Assembly: GCA_964513675.1 (NCBI GenBank)
Contig: CAZEOD010000001.1
Coordinates: 48,109-112,108, forward strand
DNA from: CALFVT01 sp964513675
GTDB taxonomy: Bacteria; Pseudomonadota; Alphaproteobacteria; Caulobacterales; Maricaulaceae
Reading direction: 5' to 3'
DNA length: 64,000 nt
The first letter of the stretch is position 1, and the number at the start of each line of letters is the position of its first letter. A program made the translations under genes and the position numbers. The notes beneath the pieces are model-generated. The model saw only the letters and a program-made list of their open reading frames with translations, did not search any database and was not told where the DNA came from. Below are positions 43,033 through 51,890 of this stretch, in pieces.

Positions 43033-43704
43033 ATGAGAATATTAATCGTTGAAGATGATACGGTCGCCGCCGATTATGTCCGTAAGGGCTTAATGGAAGC
43101 TGGCCATGTCGTTGATCTCGCATCGGATGGTGACCTTGGCCTTGAGATGGCACGTGCTGCGGATTATGATGCGCTTGTGCTTGATCGTATGCTGCCCAAG
43201 CGTGACGGTCTTGATGTCTTGAAAATATTGCGCGATGACGGTGATAAAACGCCGGTGCTTATTTTATCTGCGCTTGGCGAAGTTGACCATAAAGTCGAAG
43301 GCCTGCGCGCAGGCGGTGATGATTACCTCGCCAAGCCTTATTCCTTCACCGAGCTTCTTGCGCGCGTTGAAGCGATTGGCCGCCGAAATGATCCCAATGC
43401 TGCCGTCACTAAGCTGACTGTTGGTGAGCTTGAGATGGATCTTTTAGCCCGTACTGTGCGCCGTGAAGGCCAAAATATCTTGCTGCAACCGCGTGAGTTT
43501 CGCCTCTTGGAATGTCTCATGCGTAATGCAGGGCGCGTTGTGACCCGAACCATGCTGCTCGAAAAAGTGTGGGATTATCACTTTGACCCCCAGACGAATG
43601 TTATTGATGTCCATATCTCGCGGCTTCGCGGGAAGATAGATAAAGAGTTTGAAACGCCGCTTTTACACACGGTTCGCGGTGCGGGTTATCGTTTGCAGGT
43701 TTAG
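43033..43704 (+). CDS. OmpR-family response regulator (CzcR/CusR-like)
   Basis: DNA-binding response regulator of 223 residues with Asp8/Asp9, phospho-acceptor Asp51 (LVLDRMLPKRDG) and LAKPYSF, then a winged helix (QPREFRLLECLMRNAGRVVTRTMLLEKVW, NVIDVHISRLRGKI). The ATG at 43033 is chosen over 43018 because AGGAG lies 6 nt before it and it gives the standard MRILIVEDD start. Adjacent to its kinase and to an HtrA protease gene. Confidence 0.92.
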   Translation: MRILIVEDDTVAADYVRKGLMEAGHVVDLASDGDLGLEMARAADYDALVLDRMLPKRDGLDVLKILRDDGDKTPVLILSALGEVDHKVEGLRAGGDDYLAKPYSFTELLARVEAIGRRNDPNAAVTKLTVGELEMDLLARTVRREGQNILLQPREFRLLECLMRNAGRVVTRTMLLEKVWDYHFDPQTNVIDVHISRLRGKIDKEFETPLLHTVRGAGYRLQV

Positions 43705-43741
43705 GCTTGCGCGGAACTTTAGGGCGGCTTAACTTAAGCTC

Positions 43742-45265
43742 GTGATAGCATCCCTTAAACGACTCTACCGAAATACACTCTTTCGGCTCACACTTTTGGC
43801 GGCGTTCCTTTTCATGGGGTCGTCGCTTATTCTGTTTGGGTTTTTCTATTTTGGTACGGTCAAATCAGAGCTTAATCGTGTCGACCAAAATATTACCGCT
43901 GAGTTGAAAGAGCTTGAGGCGCTTTATGCCGAAAAAGGGCCTGTTGCGGTCGAGCGTGAAGTGTTTTTACGCTCTGCCTCTGGCGAAGGGTTATACTTCT
44001 TTCAGCATCTTAATAAGTTTACAGGCAATCTTGCGCAGCTCCCGATTGCCGAAGATTCGATGCGCGTTAGATTTGGTTTTTTGCGTGGTAATGAGCGGGA
44101 TTTATATCGCCGCGTCGAGGCGATTTACTCGATTGCTAATGAAGAAGACTCAGGCCTGAGAGACCGCCGTATGCGGGGTATTTTAGGGCCATTACGGATT
44201 GGCTCCAGCCCAGATATATCGGGCCAGCTTTTAGTCGGCCGCGACGTTGAAGTGGCTATGCGAAATGCAGCGCGGGTAAAAAATACAATTTTAATCTCGG
44301 CGGCGATTTCCTTGGCACTTGGGCTGTTATCCGGCTTTTTGGTCTCGCGTAAGTTTTCCAGCCGAGTGGAAGAATTTAACCGCCTCGCAACCGATATTCG
44401 CAAGGGCCATCTTGATCGCCGCGCCAGCCGAAATCATAGTGGGGATGAGCTTGACCTGCTTGCTGAGCATTTAAATGAGATGCTTGACCATATTGACCGG
44501 CTGATGAAGGCAATGCGTTATGCCGGAGACAGTATCGCGCATGATTTGCGCTCGCCCCTCACGCGGCTACGCACACGGCTTGAAAGTGCGGCGGTAGATA
44601 TGGGCGAGGATGATCCATCGGCAGAGGTTCTTTTTTCTGCGGCAGATGATGCGGGCGAGCTTTTGCAAACATTTGATTCCGTCTTGCGTATTGCGCGTCT
44701 TGAAGCTGGTGAACGGCGTGAGCTTTTGAAAGAGCTCGACCCGAAACCTTTGCTTGATGACATTGCAGAGCTTTACGAGCCCGCCTGTGAGGATGCAGGG
44801 CTTAATTTCTCCGCTCATATTGAAAAAGACCATTTGCTGGCGGCTGATCGCGGCTTGTTGTCTCAGGCAGTTTCTAATCTCGTTGAAAATGCGATTAAAT
44901 ATACTCCAAAGGGCGGCGAAGTGTCGTTAAGTTTGGAACATGATAAATCTGGCCGCTCGCATATTATTATACTTGATAATGGCCCCGGTATCCCCGCGGC
45001 TCAGCGCCAGCGCGTCAAAGAACGATTTGTACGTTTGGATCAAAGCCGGACGGAAAAGGGTAGCGGCCTTGGCCTCGCTTTAGTCGACGCGATTGCAGAT
45101 TTGCACCGCGCTGAATTTGTCTTAGGTGAGGGGATAAGCAATGAAAGCCAGAAAAACGGATTATCGGCTCGTCTTATTTTTCCGCGTGTTCGCCGCCGCC
45201 GCCAAAAAGATGATGCCGCAGTGGATGATAGCCCAAATTTATCTACGCCTAAAGCCGTAGAATAA
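43742..45265 (+). CDS. HAMP-containing sensor histidine kinase
   Basis: Membrane kinase of 507 residues with a GTG start. Two helices (about 13-40 and 177-202) flank a periplasmic domain of about 135 residues. A HAMP segment follows (FSSRVEEFNRLATDIRKGHLDRR), then the HisKA helix with His267 in SIAHDLRSPLTRLRTRLE and an ATPase domain with NLVENAIKYTPKGG, DNGPGI and GSGLGLALV. The IAHDLRSPLTRLR form is typical of the CusS-like group. It follows its regulator by 37 bp and precedes glnE by 5 bp. Confidence 0.92.
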   Translation: MIASLKRLYRNTLFRLTLLAAFLFMGSSLILFGFFYFGTVKSELNRVDQNITAELKELEALYAEKGPVAVEREVFLRSASGEGLYFFQHLNKFTGNLAQLPIAEDSMRVRFGFLRGNERDLYRRVEAIYSIANEEDSGLRDRRMRGILGPLRIGSSPDISGQLLVGRDVEVAMRNAARVKNTILISAAISLALGLLSGFLVSRKFSSRVEEFNRLATDIRKGHLDRRASRNHSGDELDLLAEHLNEMLDHIDRLMKAMRYAGDSIAHDLRSPLTRLRTRLESAAVDMGEDDPSAEVLFSAADDAGELLQTFDSVLRIARLEAGERRELLKELDPKPLLDDIAELYEPACEDAGLNFSAHIEKDHLLAADRGLLSQAVSNLVENAIKYTPKGGEVSLSLEHDKSGRSHIIILDNGPGIPAAQRQRVKERFVRLDQSRTEKGSGLGLALVDAIADLHRAEFVLGEGISNESQKNGLSARLIFPRVRRRRQKDDAAVDDSPNLSTPKAVE

Positions 45266-45270
45266 TCGCT

Positions 45271-48003
45271 ATGCAGGGTGATTATAAATATGCATTGGCC
45301 CGCATGAAAAACCATGCCCCTTATCTAGCGGATTGTCTGGCGGCCTTTCCAGATATTCAAAGCCATTTTGAGGCTGGCGGCATGCCCGAAGATATCTTGC
45401 TGCGTTATAATCAAGATTATCTTGGCCCTATTGATGATTATGTCTCAGAGATGTCCCGTCTGCGTATCTTGAAACGTGCGGTTCATTTAATTTGCGCTGT
45501 CGCTGACCTCTCTCGGTTATGGTCATGGGTTGAGGTCACGCAGGCTTTAAGTGACTTAGCCGATCAAGCCTGCGCGCGAATATTGCGCGCGGCGGCGATC
45601 AAAGCTGGCATTGAGGGACGGGACGATAATCCGGTGCCGGGCTTGTTTATTATTGCGATGGGAAAGCACGGTGCGCGCGAGTTAAACTATTCTAGCGATA
45701 TTGATTTTACTGTTTTCTATGATCCCAGCCTGATAAAATTACCCGATATGAATAAAGCGGAGCGGGTATTAATACGCCTCACGCGGGATGTGATTAAAGG
45801 TCTCGAGCAGCGGACTGCCGATGGATATATTTTTAGAACGGATTTAAGATTGCGCCCCGATCCACGCTCTAACGCTATCGTTGTGTCGACGCAAACCGCA
45901 GAGCGTTATTATGAATCCTTAGGTCAAAATTGGGAACGTGCCGCCTTGATTAAAGCGCGTGTTTGCGCGGGTGATAGCCAAGCGGGAGAGGCGTTTGCGC
46001 GCGATGTGTTAGGCCCTTTTATCTGGCGGCGTAGCCTTGATTATGCGGCGATAGACGATATTCAAGCGATTAAACGCCAGATTGATGCGCGCTCTGGCGG
46101 AGATTTAACGACGGCTGCGGGGCATCATGTTAAATTGGGGCGCGGCGGTATTCGCGAGATTGAATTTTACGCGCAGGTTCAGCAATTAATCCTTGGGGGG
46201 CGCCACCCTGAGCTTCGGCAAATGCGGACATTAAAAGCGTTAAAGGCGCTAAGTACATGCGGATTTATTGCGCCGGAGATTACCTCAAAGCTCTCTCAAT
46301 ATTATAGTGATTTACGCGATTTAGAACATGTGATCCAAATGCAATATGATGCGCAGGATCATATTTTGCCGGCAGATGATACGGCCCGGCTATCCCTTGC
46401 TGATCTTCGCGGCGCGGAAAGCCTTGATGTTTTTGACGATGCGGCCCTAGAAATTTTCCGCGATGTCAGCCGTATTTACCGTGAATTATACCATCAAGCG
46501 GATACGCTCGCCAGCGAGGAAGGGAGCCTTGTTTTTACAGGGGTGGAGCCTGATCCAGACACCTTGCAGACTTTAAAACAAATGGGGTTCACGCGCAGCG
46601 TTGATATTTGGCAAACCATGTCGGAATGGCTAGGCGGGCGTATAATGGCGACGCGAACTGTACGCGCGAGGGAGCTTTTAACGCAGCTTGCGCCGCAGCT
46701 TTTGAAAGCCTGTCAATCAACGGGGCAGCCCGACCATGCTTTTTTTGCTTTTGCGCGGTTTTTCAGCAATCTTCGAACAGGTGTGCAGGCTTTATCTATG
46801 TTTTCGCAAGTGCCGGAGCGGCTTGAAAAACTTATCGGGTTTATGGCCTTATCTGACCATATTGCTGATAAACTCGCGGATGATCCTGCAATCATGGACG
46901 CTATGGCTGAACCGGATTATTTATCCCTGAACCCCGCGATTATTCGCACGAGTTTAGACGCGCTATGCTTGAATCATAGTGATTTTGAGACCGCTATAAA
47001 TGCCGTCAGAGTTTTGGTTAAGGAGCTGCGGTTTCGGCTGATATTATCAGCTTTGAGCGGTCAATTATCATCGTCTGATATTATGATGATCTGTTCCAAA
47101 TTGGCAGATAGCGTGATTAGGGCGCTGCTGCCTGTCGCGGTTAAAGAAACAGAGCGTGTATTTGGCCCCGTTAAAGGCGATTTTGCAATTATTGGCCTTG
47201 GGAAATTGGGCGGTCAAGAAATGCGCCTAACCTCTGACTTGGATATGATGCTGATTTATAAGCCTCATGCTGACGGGGAGGCGCGGGCTGATATTTATAC
47301 GAAACTCACGCAGCGCCTGATGAGTGCGCTCTCGGTGATTACAGGTGAGGGCGGATTATATGAGGTGGATTTAACCCTGCGCCCTTCTGGTCGGTCTGGC
47401 CCTGTAGCCGTCAGCCTGACCGCATTTGAGCGTTATTATAATGAGAAAGCTTGGTCATGGGAGTTCATGGCATTGACGCGGGCGCGGATCATTACGGCTT
47501 CATCTGATGGGTTTTCTGATAGGCTCCAACAGGCTTTATGCTCGGCCATAACAACCCCGCGGCCTGATCTGAATTTTGAAACGGATATAGCAGATATGCT
47601 GCGCCGAACCCACGACGCCAAGCCTGCGCAATCGGATTGGGATATTAAAAATGCAGTGGGCGGGCTGCGCGATATTGAATATATCGCACAGGCTCTATGG
47701 CTGAAAAATAGAGATGAGATGAAAAAAACATGGCCGCGATCAAGTCAGGATATGATCGAAGCCAACATAGATCATCTGCGTGGAAAAACCGATCAAAGCC
47801 TAAGCCATATTTTAAAAACCTATCATGGTTTGCAGCAATGGCAGTCTTTACTGGGATTGTCGGGAAATGACAAAACGGATCAAATATCGGGCTTTATAAA
47901 ACTTTACTCCCAAGAGGATTGGGGCCGCGCGATGAATCTTGAAACATTGCAAAAAAATCAAAAAATAATATCTATGATAACCAAAGATGTGATTGGCGTT
48001 TAA
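45271..48003 (+). CDS. glnE: Glutamine synthetase adenylyltransferase/adenylyl-removing enzyme
   Basis: Bifunctional nitrogen-regulation enzyme that adds and removes AMP on glutamine synthetase. The 910-residue protein carries two nucleotidyltransferase domains: the N-terminal one with MGKHGARELNYSSDIDFTVFYD, and the C-terminal one with GLGKLGGQEMRLTSDLDMMLIY, plus the GRGGIREIEFYAQ and VGGLRDIEYIAQ blocks after each. The G..E...SDiD/SDlD metal-binding aspartates are intact in both. It is slightly shorter than typical versions. Its position behind the HtrA/two-component genes is conserved in alphaproteobacteria. It converges on the PleC-like kinase with 9 bp between stops. Confidence 0.95.
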   Translation: MQGDYKYALARMKNHAPYLADCLAAFPDIQSHFEAGGMPEDILLRYNQDYLGPIDDYVSEMSRLRILKRAVHLICAVADLSRLWSWVEVTQALSDLADQACARILRAAAIKAGIEGRDDNPVPGLFIIAMGKHGARELNYSSDIDFTVFYDPSLIKLPDMNKAERVLIRLTRDVIKGLEQRTADGYIFRTDLRLRPDPRSNAIVVSTQTAERYYESLGQNWERAALIKARVCAGDSQAGEAFARDVLGPFIWRRSLDYAAIDDIQAIKRQIDARSGGDLTTAAGHHVKLGRGGIREIEFYAQVQQLILGGRHPELRQMRTLKALKALSTCGFIAPEITSKLSQYYSDLRDLEHVIQMQYDAQDHILPADDTARLSLADLRGAESLDVFDDAALEIFRDVSRIYRELYHQADTLASEEGSLVFTGVEPDPDTLQTLKQMGFTRSVDIWQTMSEWLGGRIMATRTVRARELLTQLAPQLLKACQSTGQPDHAFFAFARFFSNLRTGVQALSMFSQVPERLEKLIGFMALSDHIADKLADDPAIMDAMAEPDYLSLNPAIIRTSLDALCLNHSDFETAINAVRVLVKELRFRLILSALSGQLSSSDIMMICSKLADSVIRALLPVAVKETERVFGPVKGDFAIIGLGKLGGQEMRLTSDLDMMLIYKPHADGEARADIYTKLTQRLMSALSVITGEGGLYEVDLTLRPSGRSGPVAVSLTAFERYYNEKAWSWEFMALTRARIITASSDGFSDRLQQALCSAITTPRPDLNFETDIADMLRRTHDAKPAQSDWDIKNAVGGLRDIEYIAQALWLKNRDEMKKTWPRSSQDMIEANIDHLRGKTDQSLSHILKTYHGLQQWQSLLGLSGNDKTDQISGFIKLYSQEDWGRAMNLETLQKNQKIISMITKDVIGV

Positions 48004-48012
48004 GGTCAATCA

Positions 48013-51006
48013 CTATGCGGCAGGCGGTTGATACCTGACCGGCTGCGTTGGTTGATTTGCATTTCTATTGTCTACAGGCGTCTGGTGCGGCTGCGTCTGA
48101 GATACCGGCGTTTGGGCTATAGGAGGCGGGGCTAATGGCGGCGGGGCTGCGATAGGGGCCTGCGCTACGGCACGGTTCGGCATTGGCGGTGTAATTGGAG
48201 CGCGGGCTGCATGTGCGGGCTGAGCAGCGGGGGGCGTATGTTGCGGCTGTAGTCTTAACCCAGGTAGAGTTTGCGCGGCGGGGCCAAACCCTGTTTTTGA
48301 TGATTGTGTTGTTTTGGTTTGTTCGTCAGCAATCGCTTGGATTTGAAGAACATCGGCAATATTTTGCGCGAGTTCATTGATCTCACTTGTCACACTGGTT
48401 TCGTCAGTTTCGACTTCGCTTATGATCGGCACATTAGGCAATGTGAATATCACAGTTGTCCCGACACCAATTTCACTTTCAATTTTGAAATTACCGCCAT
48501 GAAGTTTCACGAGTGATTTCGATAAGGCAAGGCCAAGTCCTGTGCCTTCATGTTGTTTACTGTGTTGGCTGTCAATTTGCTCAAACGGATTGGCTAATCG
48601 CTCAAGATCTTCAGCGGCAATGCCAATGCCTGTATCAATGACTTTGATAATAAGGCCTGTCGCTTTGGCCTCACTTTTGACGGTGACTTTTCCGCCTTCA
48701 GGTGTGAATTTAATCGCATTGGTAATGAGGTTAAGAAGGACTTGTTTAACGGCCCGCATATCGGCTTGAATTTCAGGCATTTGTCCGCCTTCATAGGCAA
48801 GGGTCAAATTATTGTCTTCGGCGCGGCCGCGTACAATACGAATAACCTGCCCAATCATATCTTCAATACGAAGGTCTTCGGGGTTAAGGTTCATCTTACC
48901 GGCTTCAATTTTTGACATATCCAAAATGTCATTAATTAAAGACAATAAATGTTGACCAGAAAAGAGAATGTCGCTGACATATTCTTTATAACGCGGGTCG
49001 CCTAGCGGGCCGAACATTTCTTTTTTCATGATGTCGGAAAAGCCATTAATCGCATTGAGCGGTGTGCGAAGCTCATGGCTCATATTTGCTAAGAACTCAC
49101 TTTTTGATTGGTTGGCCTCTTCGGCGCGGATTTTTTCTTTTTGATAGCTTTCCGCCAACTCCACCATACGTAATTGAGATTCTTTTAAAACATTGACCGT
49201 TTTCTGTAGAGCGTGGTGATTTTCTTGAAGCTCACGTTCGCGCGCGCGAATATCGGTCACATTTGTTCCAACGCTAACGCGGCTGCCGTCACTCATCGGC
49301 GTTTCAAGATAATGAAGCCATGTTCCGTTCTTCAGTTTAATTTGGTAGCTATCATCAATATTAGACGGATAGGTCGCATCAACGGCGTTTTGGGCATGGA
49401 ATAAGACAGACGCATGATCGTAACCTTGTTGTAACTGACCCGGCTGAAAACCAAATAGGCTTTCAAATTGATCGTTCCAAACGACCAGTCTATTCATTGC
49501 GTCCCAGACAACAAAGCTGTCATTCATAGATGACAAGGCGTTGCTGAGGCGCTTTTCTGTTGCTTGAAGACGTGCTTTAGCGCCGTGCGTTTCGGACACA
49601 TCTCGGGCTATGCCCACAATAACGCGCGCAGAATCCGAACCTCTGACAGATGGAATACCCGTACATTCCAATATTATTGACCGTGAAGCGGCGTTAAGTT
49701 CGAGGGTAAATTCACCGTTCATATGGGCGCGGCGACAGTTTTGAAAAAACAGACTTCTATGCTGTTCATGAATTAAGCTAAGAAATTCTGCGAGGGTAAG
49801 ATCTGTATTCTCGCGCGGCAAGCCTAAGATTTCAGCTAAGTTTTCACTGGCAAAGGCGGTATTATTCTCGAGATCAACTTCCCAAATTCCGCCCCGCCCA
49901 CTTTCGGCGGCAACTTTAAAGCGTTGGTTTAAAATTTCCTCATCTTCATGACGTTGAGTGATGCGTTTGGCGTGATCGCGGAGATTTTTAACAAAGAGCC
50001 AGATAATGCCGCAAGTTCCAAGAAAGAGAAGCGTAAAGACAAGGCTCGGCCCTGCCCAAAAAGACGCTTTGGGATATGTTTCATTCCCAATAATCATCAC
50101 ATTCCACGCGGGAACTTTTTTCGCAGCAACCCAGATGTCTTGATCCTTTACGCTTGTCTTCATTCCGCCTTCGATGCGGCCCGAAATTAAGGCGGAAAGT
50201 TGATTGTTATTTAGCCCGTAAATATTTGACAAGGATGTATTATCAAGCGCGGCCTTGCCGTCGATAATCCGTAAATTTGAATTAACTACAGCTCCATTCA
50301 TCAGGTTTTTATCGACGAGGCTCTTATTATTAAGAGCAATGGCAATATTAAGCTCATTTTGCCGGCGTATAATCACTGGGTATGGCGTTCCGTCAGCCGC
50401 GAAGTCAGAAGTTATTAAAAACTGGTTTTCTTTCAAATCCAGCGGGATTTGCTTAAGAAGGCGGTCTCCACTTGGTGTGGCAGCAATTAGAGCGCCAGAT
50501 GCGTTTGTTATGGCCGCGGCATTGATGTCTTGGTTTTGCTGTAAAAATTGAAGTGACTGACGCGGTTGTTGATAAAGCGCTAAGCTATTATCGACCCAAA
50601 CCATAATGTCTTGAATTTGTTTTGCTGTTGCTTGCGCATTTGTATCAAGCTTTGCATTTAAGCTATTAAGCGTCTGGTTCGTTCTATCGAGTGCATCAGC
50701 ACGTAGGCTTTGGAATGATAATATGACATAAAAAAGTAAAAATGCGGCTGACGCGATGAGTAAAACGCGCATGGAGCTTTGAGCATCATCTTCATGACTA
50801 TCCGCCGAGTTGGAATAGGGGGCTGATGTTTTTGCGTTAAACCTATTTTTAAGGCCGTCCAAGAAACTGTGAGGCCGATCTAATGTCGGTTTGACGATTG
50901 GAGTTTGGTTCACTGTATTGGACATAACGGCGCGTGCAGATAGCTCAGGCTGTGCCGGCGGCGCAACATGGTGTTGTAACGTGGAATTTTGGTTTTGATA
51001 TTGCAA
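48013..51006 (-). CDS. PleC-like membrane histidine kinase with PAS domains
   Basis: A 997-residue kinase with the PleC layout. A polar N-terminus (1-78) is followed by a helix (about 80-98), a periplasmic sensor of about 220 residues, and a second helix (about 322-342). Two PAS domains come next (about 365-480 and 490-605), then a coiled coil and HisKA with His644 in ANMSHELRTPLNAINGFSDIM. The adjacent FGPLGDPRYKEYVSDI, GQHLLSLINDILDMSKIEAGKMNL stretch is characteristic of PleC. The ATPase domain has NLITNAIKFTPEGG, DTGIGI and GTGLGLAL. The last 110 residues are a Pro/Gln/Ala-rich tail with no kinase function. PleC controls DivK and thereby CtrA; orthology is inferred. Confidence 0.8.
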   Translation of the reverse strand: MQYQNQNSTLQHHVAPPAQPELSARAVMSNTVNQTPIVKPTLDRPHSFLDGLKNRFNAKTSAPYSNSADSHEDDAQSSMRVLLIASAAFLLFYVILSFQSLRADALDRTNQTLNSLNAKLDTNAQATAKQIQDIMVWVDNSLALYQQPRQSLQFLQQNQDINAAAITNASGALIAATPSGDRLLKQIPLDLKENQFLITSDFAADGTPYPVIIRRQNELNIAIALNNKSLVDKNLMNGAVVNSNLRIIDGKAALDNTSLSNIYGLNNNQLSALISGRIEGGMKTSVKDQDIWVAAKKVPAWNVMIIGNETYPKASFWAGPSLVFTLLFLGTCGIIWLFVKNLRDHAKRITQRHEDEEILNQRFKVAAESGRGGIWEVDLENNTAFASENLAEILGLPRENTDLTLAEFLSLIHEQHRSLFFQNCRRAHMNGEFTLELNAASRSIILECTGIPSVRGSDSARVIVGIARDVSETHGAKARLQATEKRLSNALSSMNDSFVVWDAMNRLVVWNDQFESLFGFQPGQLQQGYDHASVLFHAQNAVDATYPSNIDDSYQIKLKNGTWLHYLETPMSDGSRVSVGTNVTDIRARERELQENHHALQKTVNVLKESQLRMVELAESYQKEKIRAEEANQSKSEFLANMSHELRTPLNAINGFSDIMKKEMFGPLGDPRYKEYVSDILFSGQHLLSLINDILDMSKIEAGKMNLNPEDLRIEDMIGQVIRIVRGRAEDNNLTLAYEGGQMPEIQADMRAVKQVLLNLITNAIKFTPEGGKVTVKSEAKATGLIIKVIDTGIGIAAEDLERLANPFEQIDSQHSKQHEGTGLGLALSKSLVKLHGGNFKIESEIGVGTTVIFTLPNVPIISEVETDETSVTSEINELAQNIADVLQIQAIADEQTKTTQSSKTGFGPAAQTLPGLRLQPQHTPPAAQPAHAARAPITPPMPNRAVAQAPIAAPPPLAPPPIAQTPVSQTQPHQTPVDNRNANQPTQPVRYQPPAA

Positions 51007-51044
51007 TTCAGCTCCTACGAATCAACTCTAAGTCTAACCAAAAA

Positions 51045-51059
51045 CGACTTATGAAGTCG
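51045..51059. repeat. Short palindrome upstream of the PleC-like kinase gene
   Basis: CGACTT-ATG-AAGTCG is a perfect 6-bp inverted repeat, 39 bp upstream of the minus-strand kinase start and downstream of the EAL gene. It could be a small operator or part of the transcript's hairpin. No poly-U follows. Confidence 0.3.
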
Positions 51060-51099
51060 ACTAGAATGGTTGAATAACCTTATTAACCTCAATGTTTCG

Positions 51100-51837
51100 T
51101 TAAGAAATTCGGGTTTCAGGCTCAGGTTTGCTAATGCCGTATCCTTGGGCGGCATCAATTCCGAGTTTTGTGACAAATTCGAGATGGCCGGCATGCTCAA
51201 TGCCTTCTGCAATAAAGCGAACGCCGAGCGGCTCTCTCAGTGATAAAACCGCCTTTAAGATCGCAGCTTCGCGCTCATTTTCATAAGCGGCCCAGACAAA
51301 TTCGGCATCTATTTTAAGCCAGTCGGCCTCTAACTTGCGTAAGTAACGAATTGAGGCTGCGCCGGCTCCAACGTCGTCAAGGCAGACATGATGCCCACGG
51401 GATTTCAACATCTTGATGAGAGACTGCGCTGGTGCAAGGTCTTGCATATCCCAAGATTCGGTCAATTCAATAACTAGCTTTTCTGCGGGCGCTGTTAGCG
51501 CGGTGAGGCAGGCTGTGATGGAGCGCTCAAAATCTTCGCTGTCAAAGGATGCGCCTGAAAGATTTATCGCGACGCCAATGCCGTCGGGATCATTATTTAA
51601 GACAAGGATCGCCTGTACGAGCATGGACAAATCGAGGTCTTTAATGACGCCGTTTATTTCAGCGGGGCGTAAGACGCCCTCAAGGCGGGATTGATGGTCA
51701 AACCTTACAAGCCATTCATAGTGAATGATCTCTTCGGTTTTGATGTCAACAACGGGCTGGCGCATAACGGAATAGAGCTGTTCCGAGACATGTGTGCGAA
51801 ATCCGTGAGCGGTGCGGGGGTCTGTCATATTAAACAC
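51100..51837 (-). CDS. EAL-domain cyclic di-GMP phosphodiesterase, stand-alone
   Basis: A 245-residue protein consisting almost entirely of one EAL domain, which hydrolyses cyclic di-GMP. The catalytic residues appear present: Glu in YEWLVRF (EWL in place of EAL), Asn in INLSGASF, Glu in ELTESWD, paired Asp in LDDVGAGAASI, Lys in WLKIDAEFV, Glu in AEGIEH and Gln in AQGYGI. No sensor or GGDEF domain is attached. The gene lies immediately upstream of the PleC-like kinase on the same strand, with 93 bp between. Cyclic di-GMP and PleC/DivJ signalling are linked in Caulobacter. Confidence 0.85.
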   Translation of the reverse strand: MFNMTDPRTAHGFRTHVSEQLYSVMRQPVVDIKTEEIIHYEWLVRFDHQSRLEGVLRPAEINGVIKDLDLSMLVQAILVLNNDPDGIGVAINLSGASFDSEDFERSITACLTALTAPAEKLVIELTESWDMQDLAPAQSLIKMLKSRGHHVCLDDVGAGAASIRYLRKLEADWLKIDAEFVWAAYENEREAAILKAVLSLREPLGVRFIAEGIEHAGHLEFVTKLGIDAAQGYGISKPEPETRIS

Positions 51838-51890
51838 ATATCAGATGAATATAAATTTAGTCCTTACATCTGAAATCATGACGTCATTAT

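Noticed and set aside
43738..43760. CtrA box near TTAACTTAA before the sensor kinase
   Set aside because: The two TTAA halves are separated by one base instead of seven.
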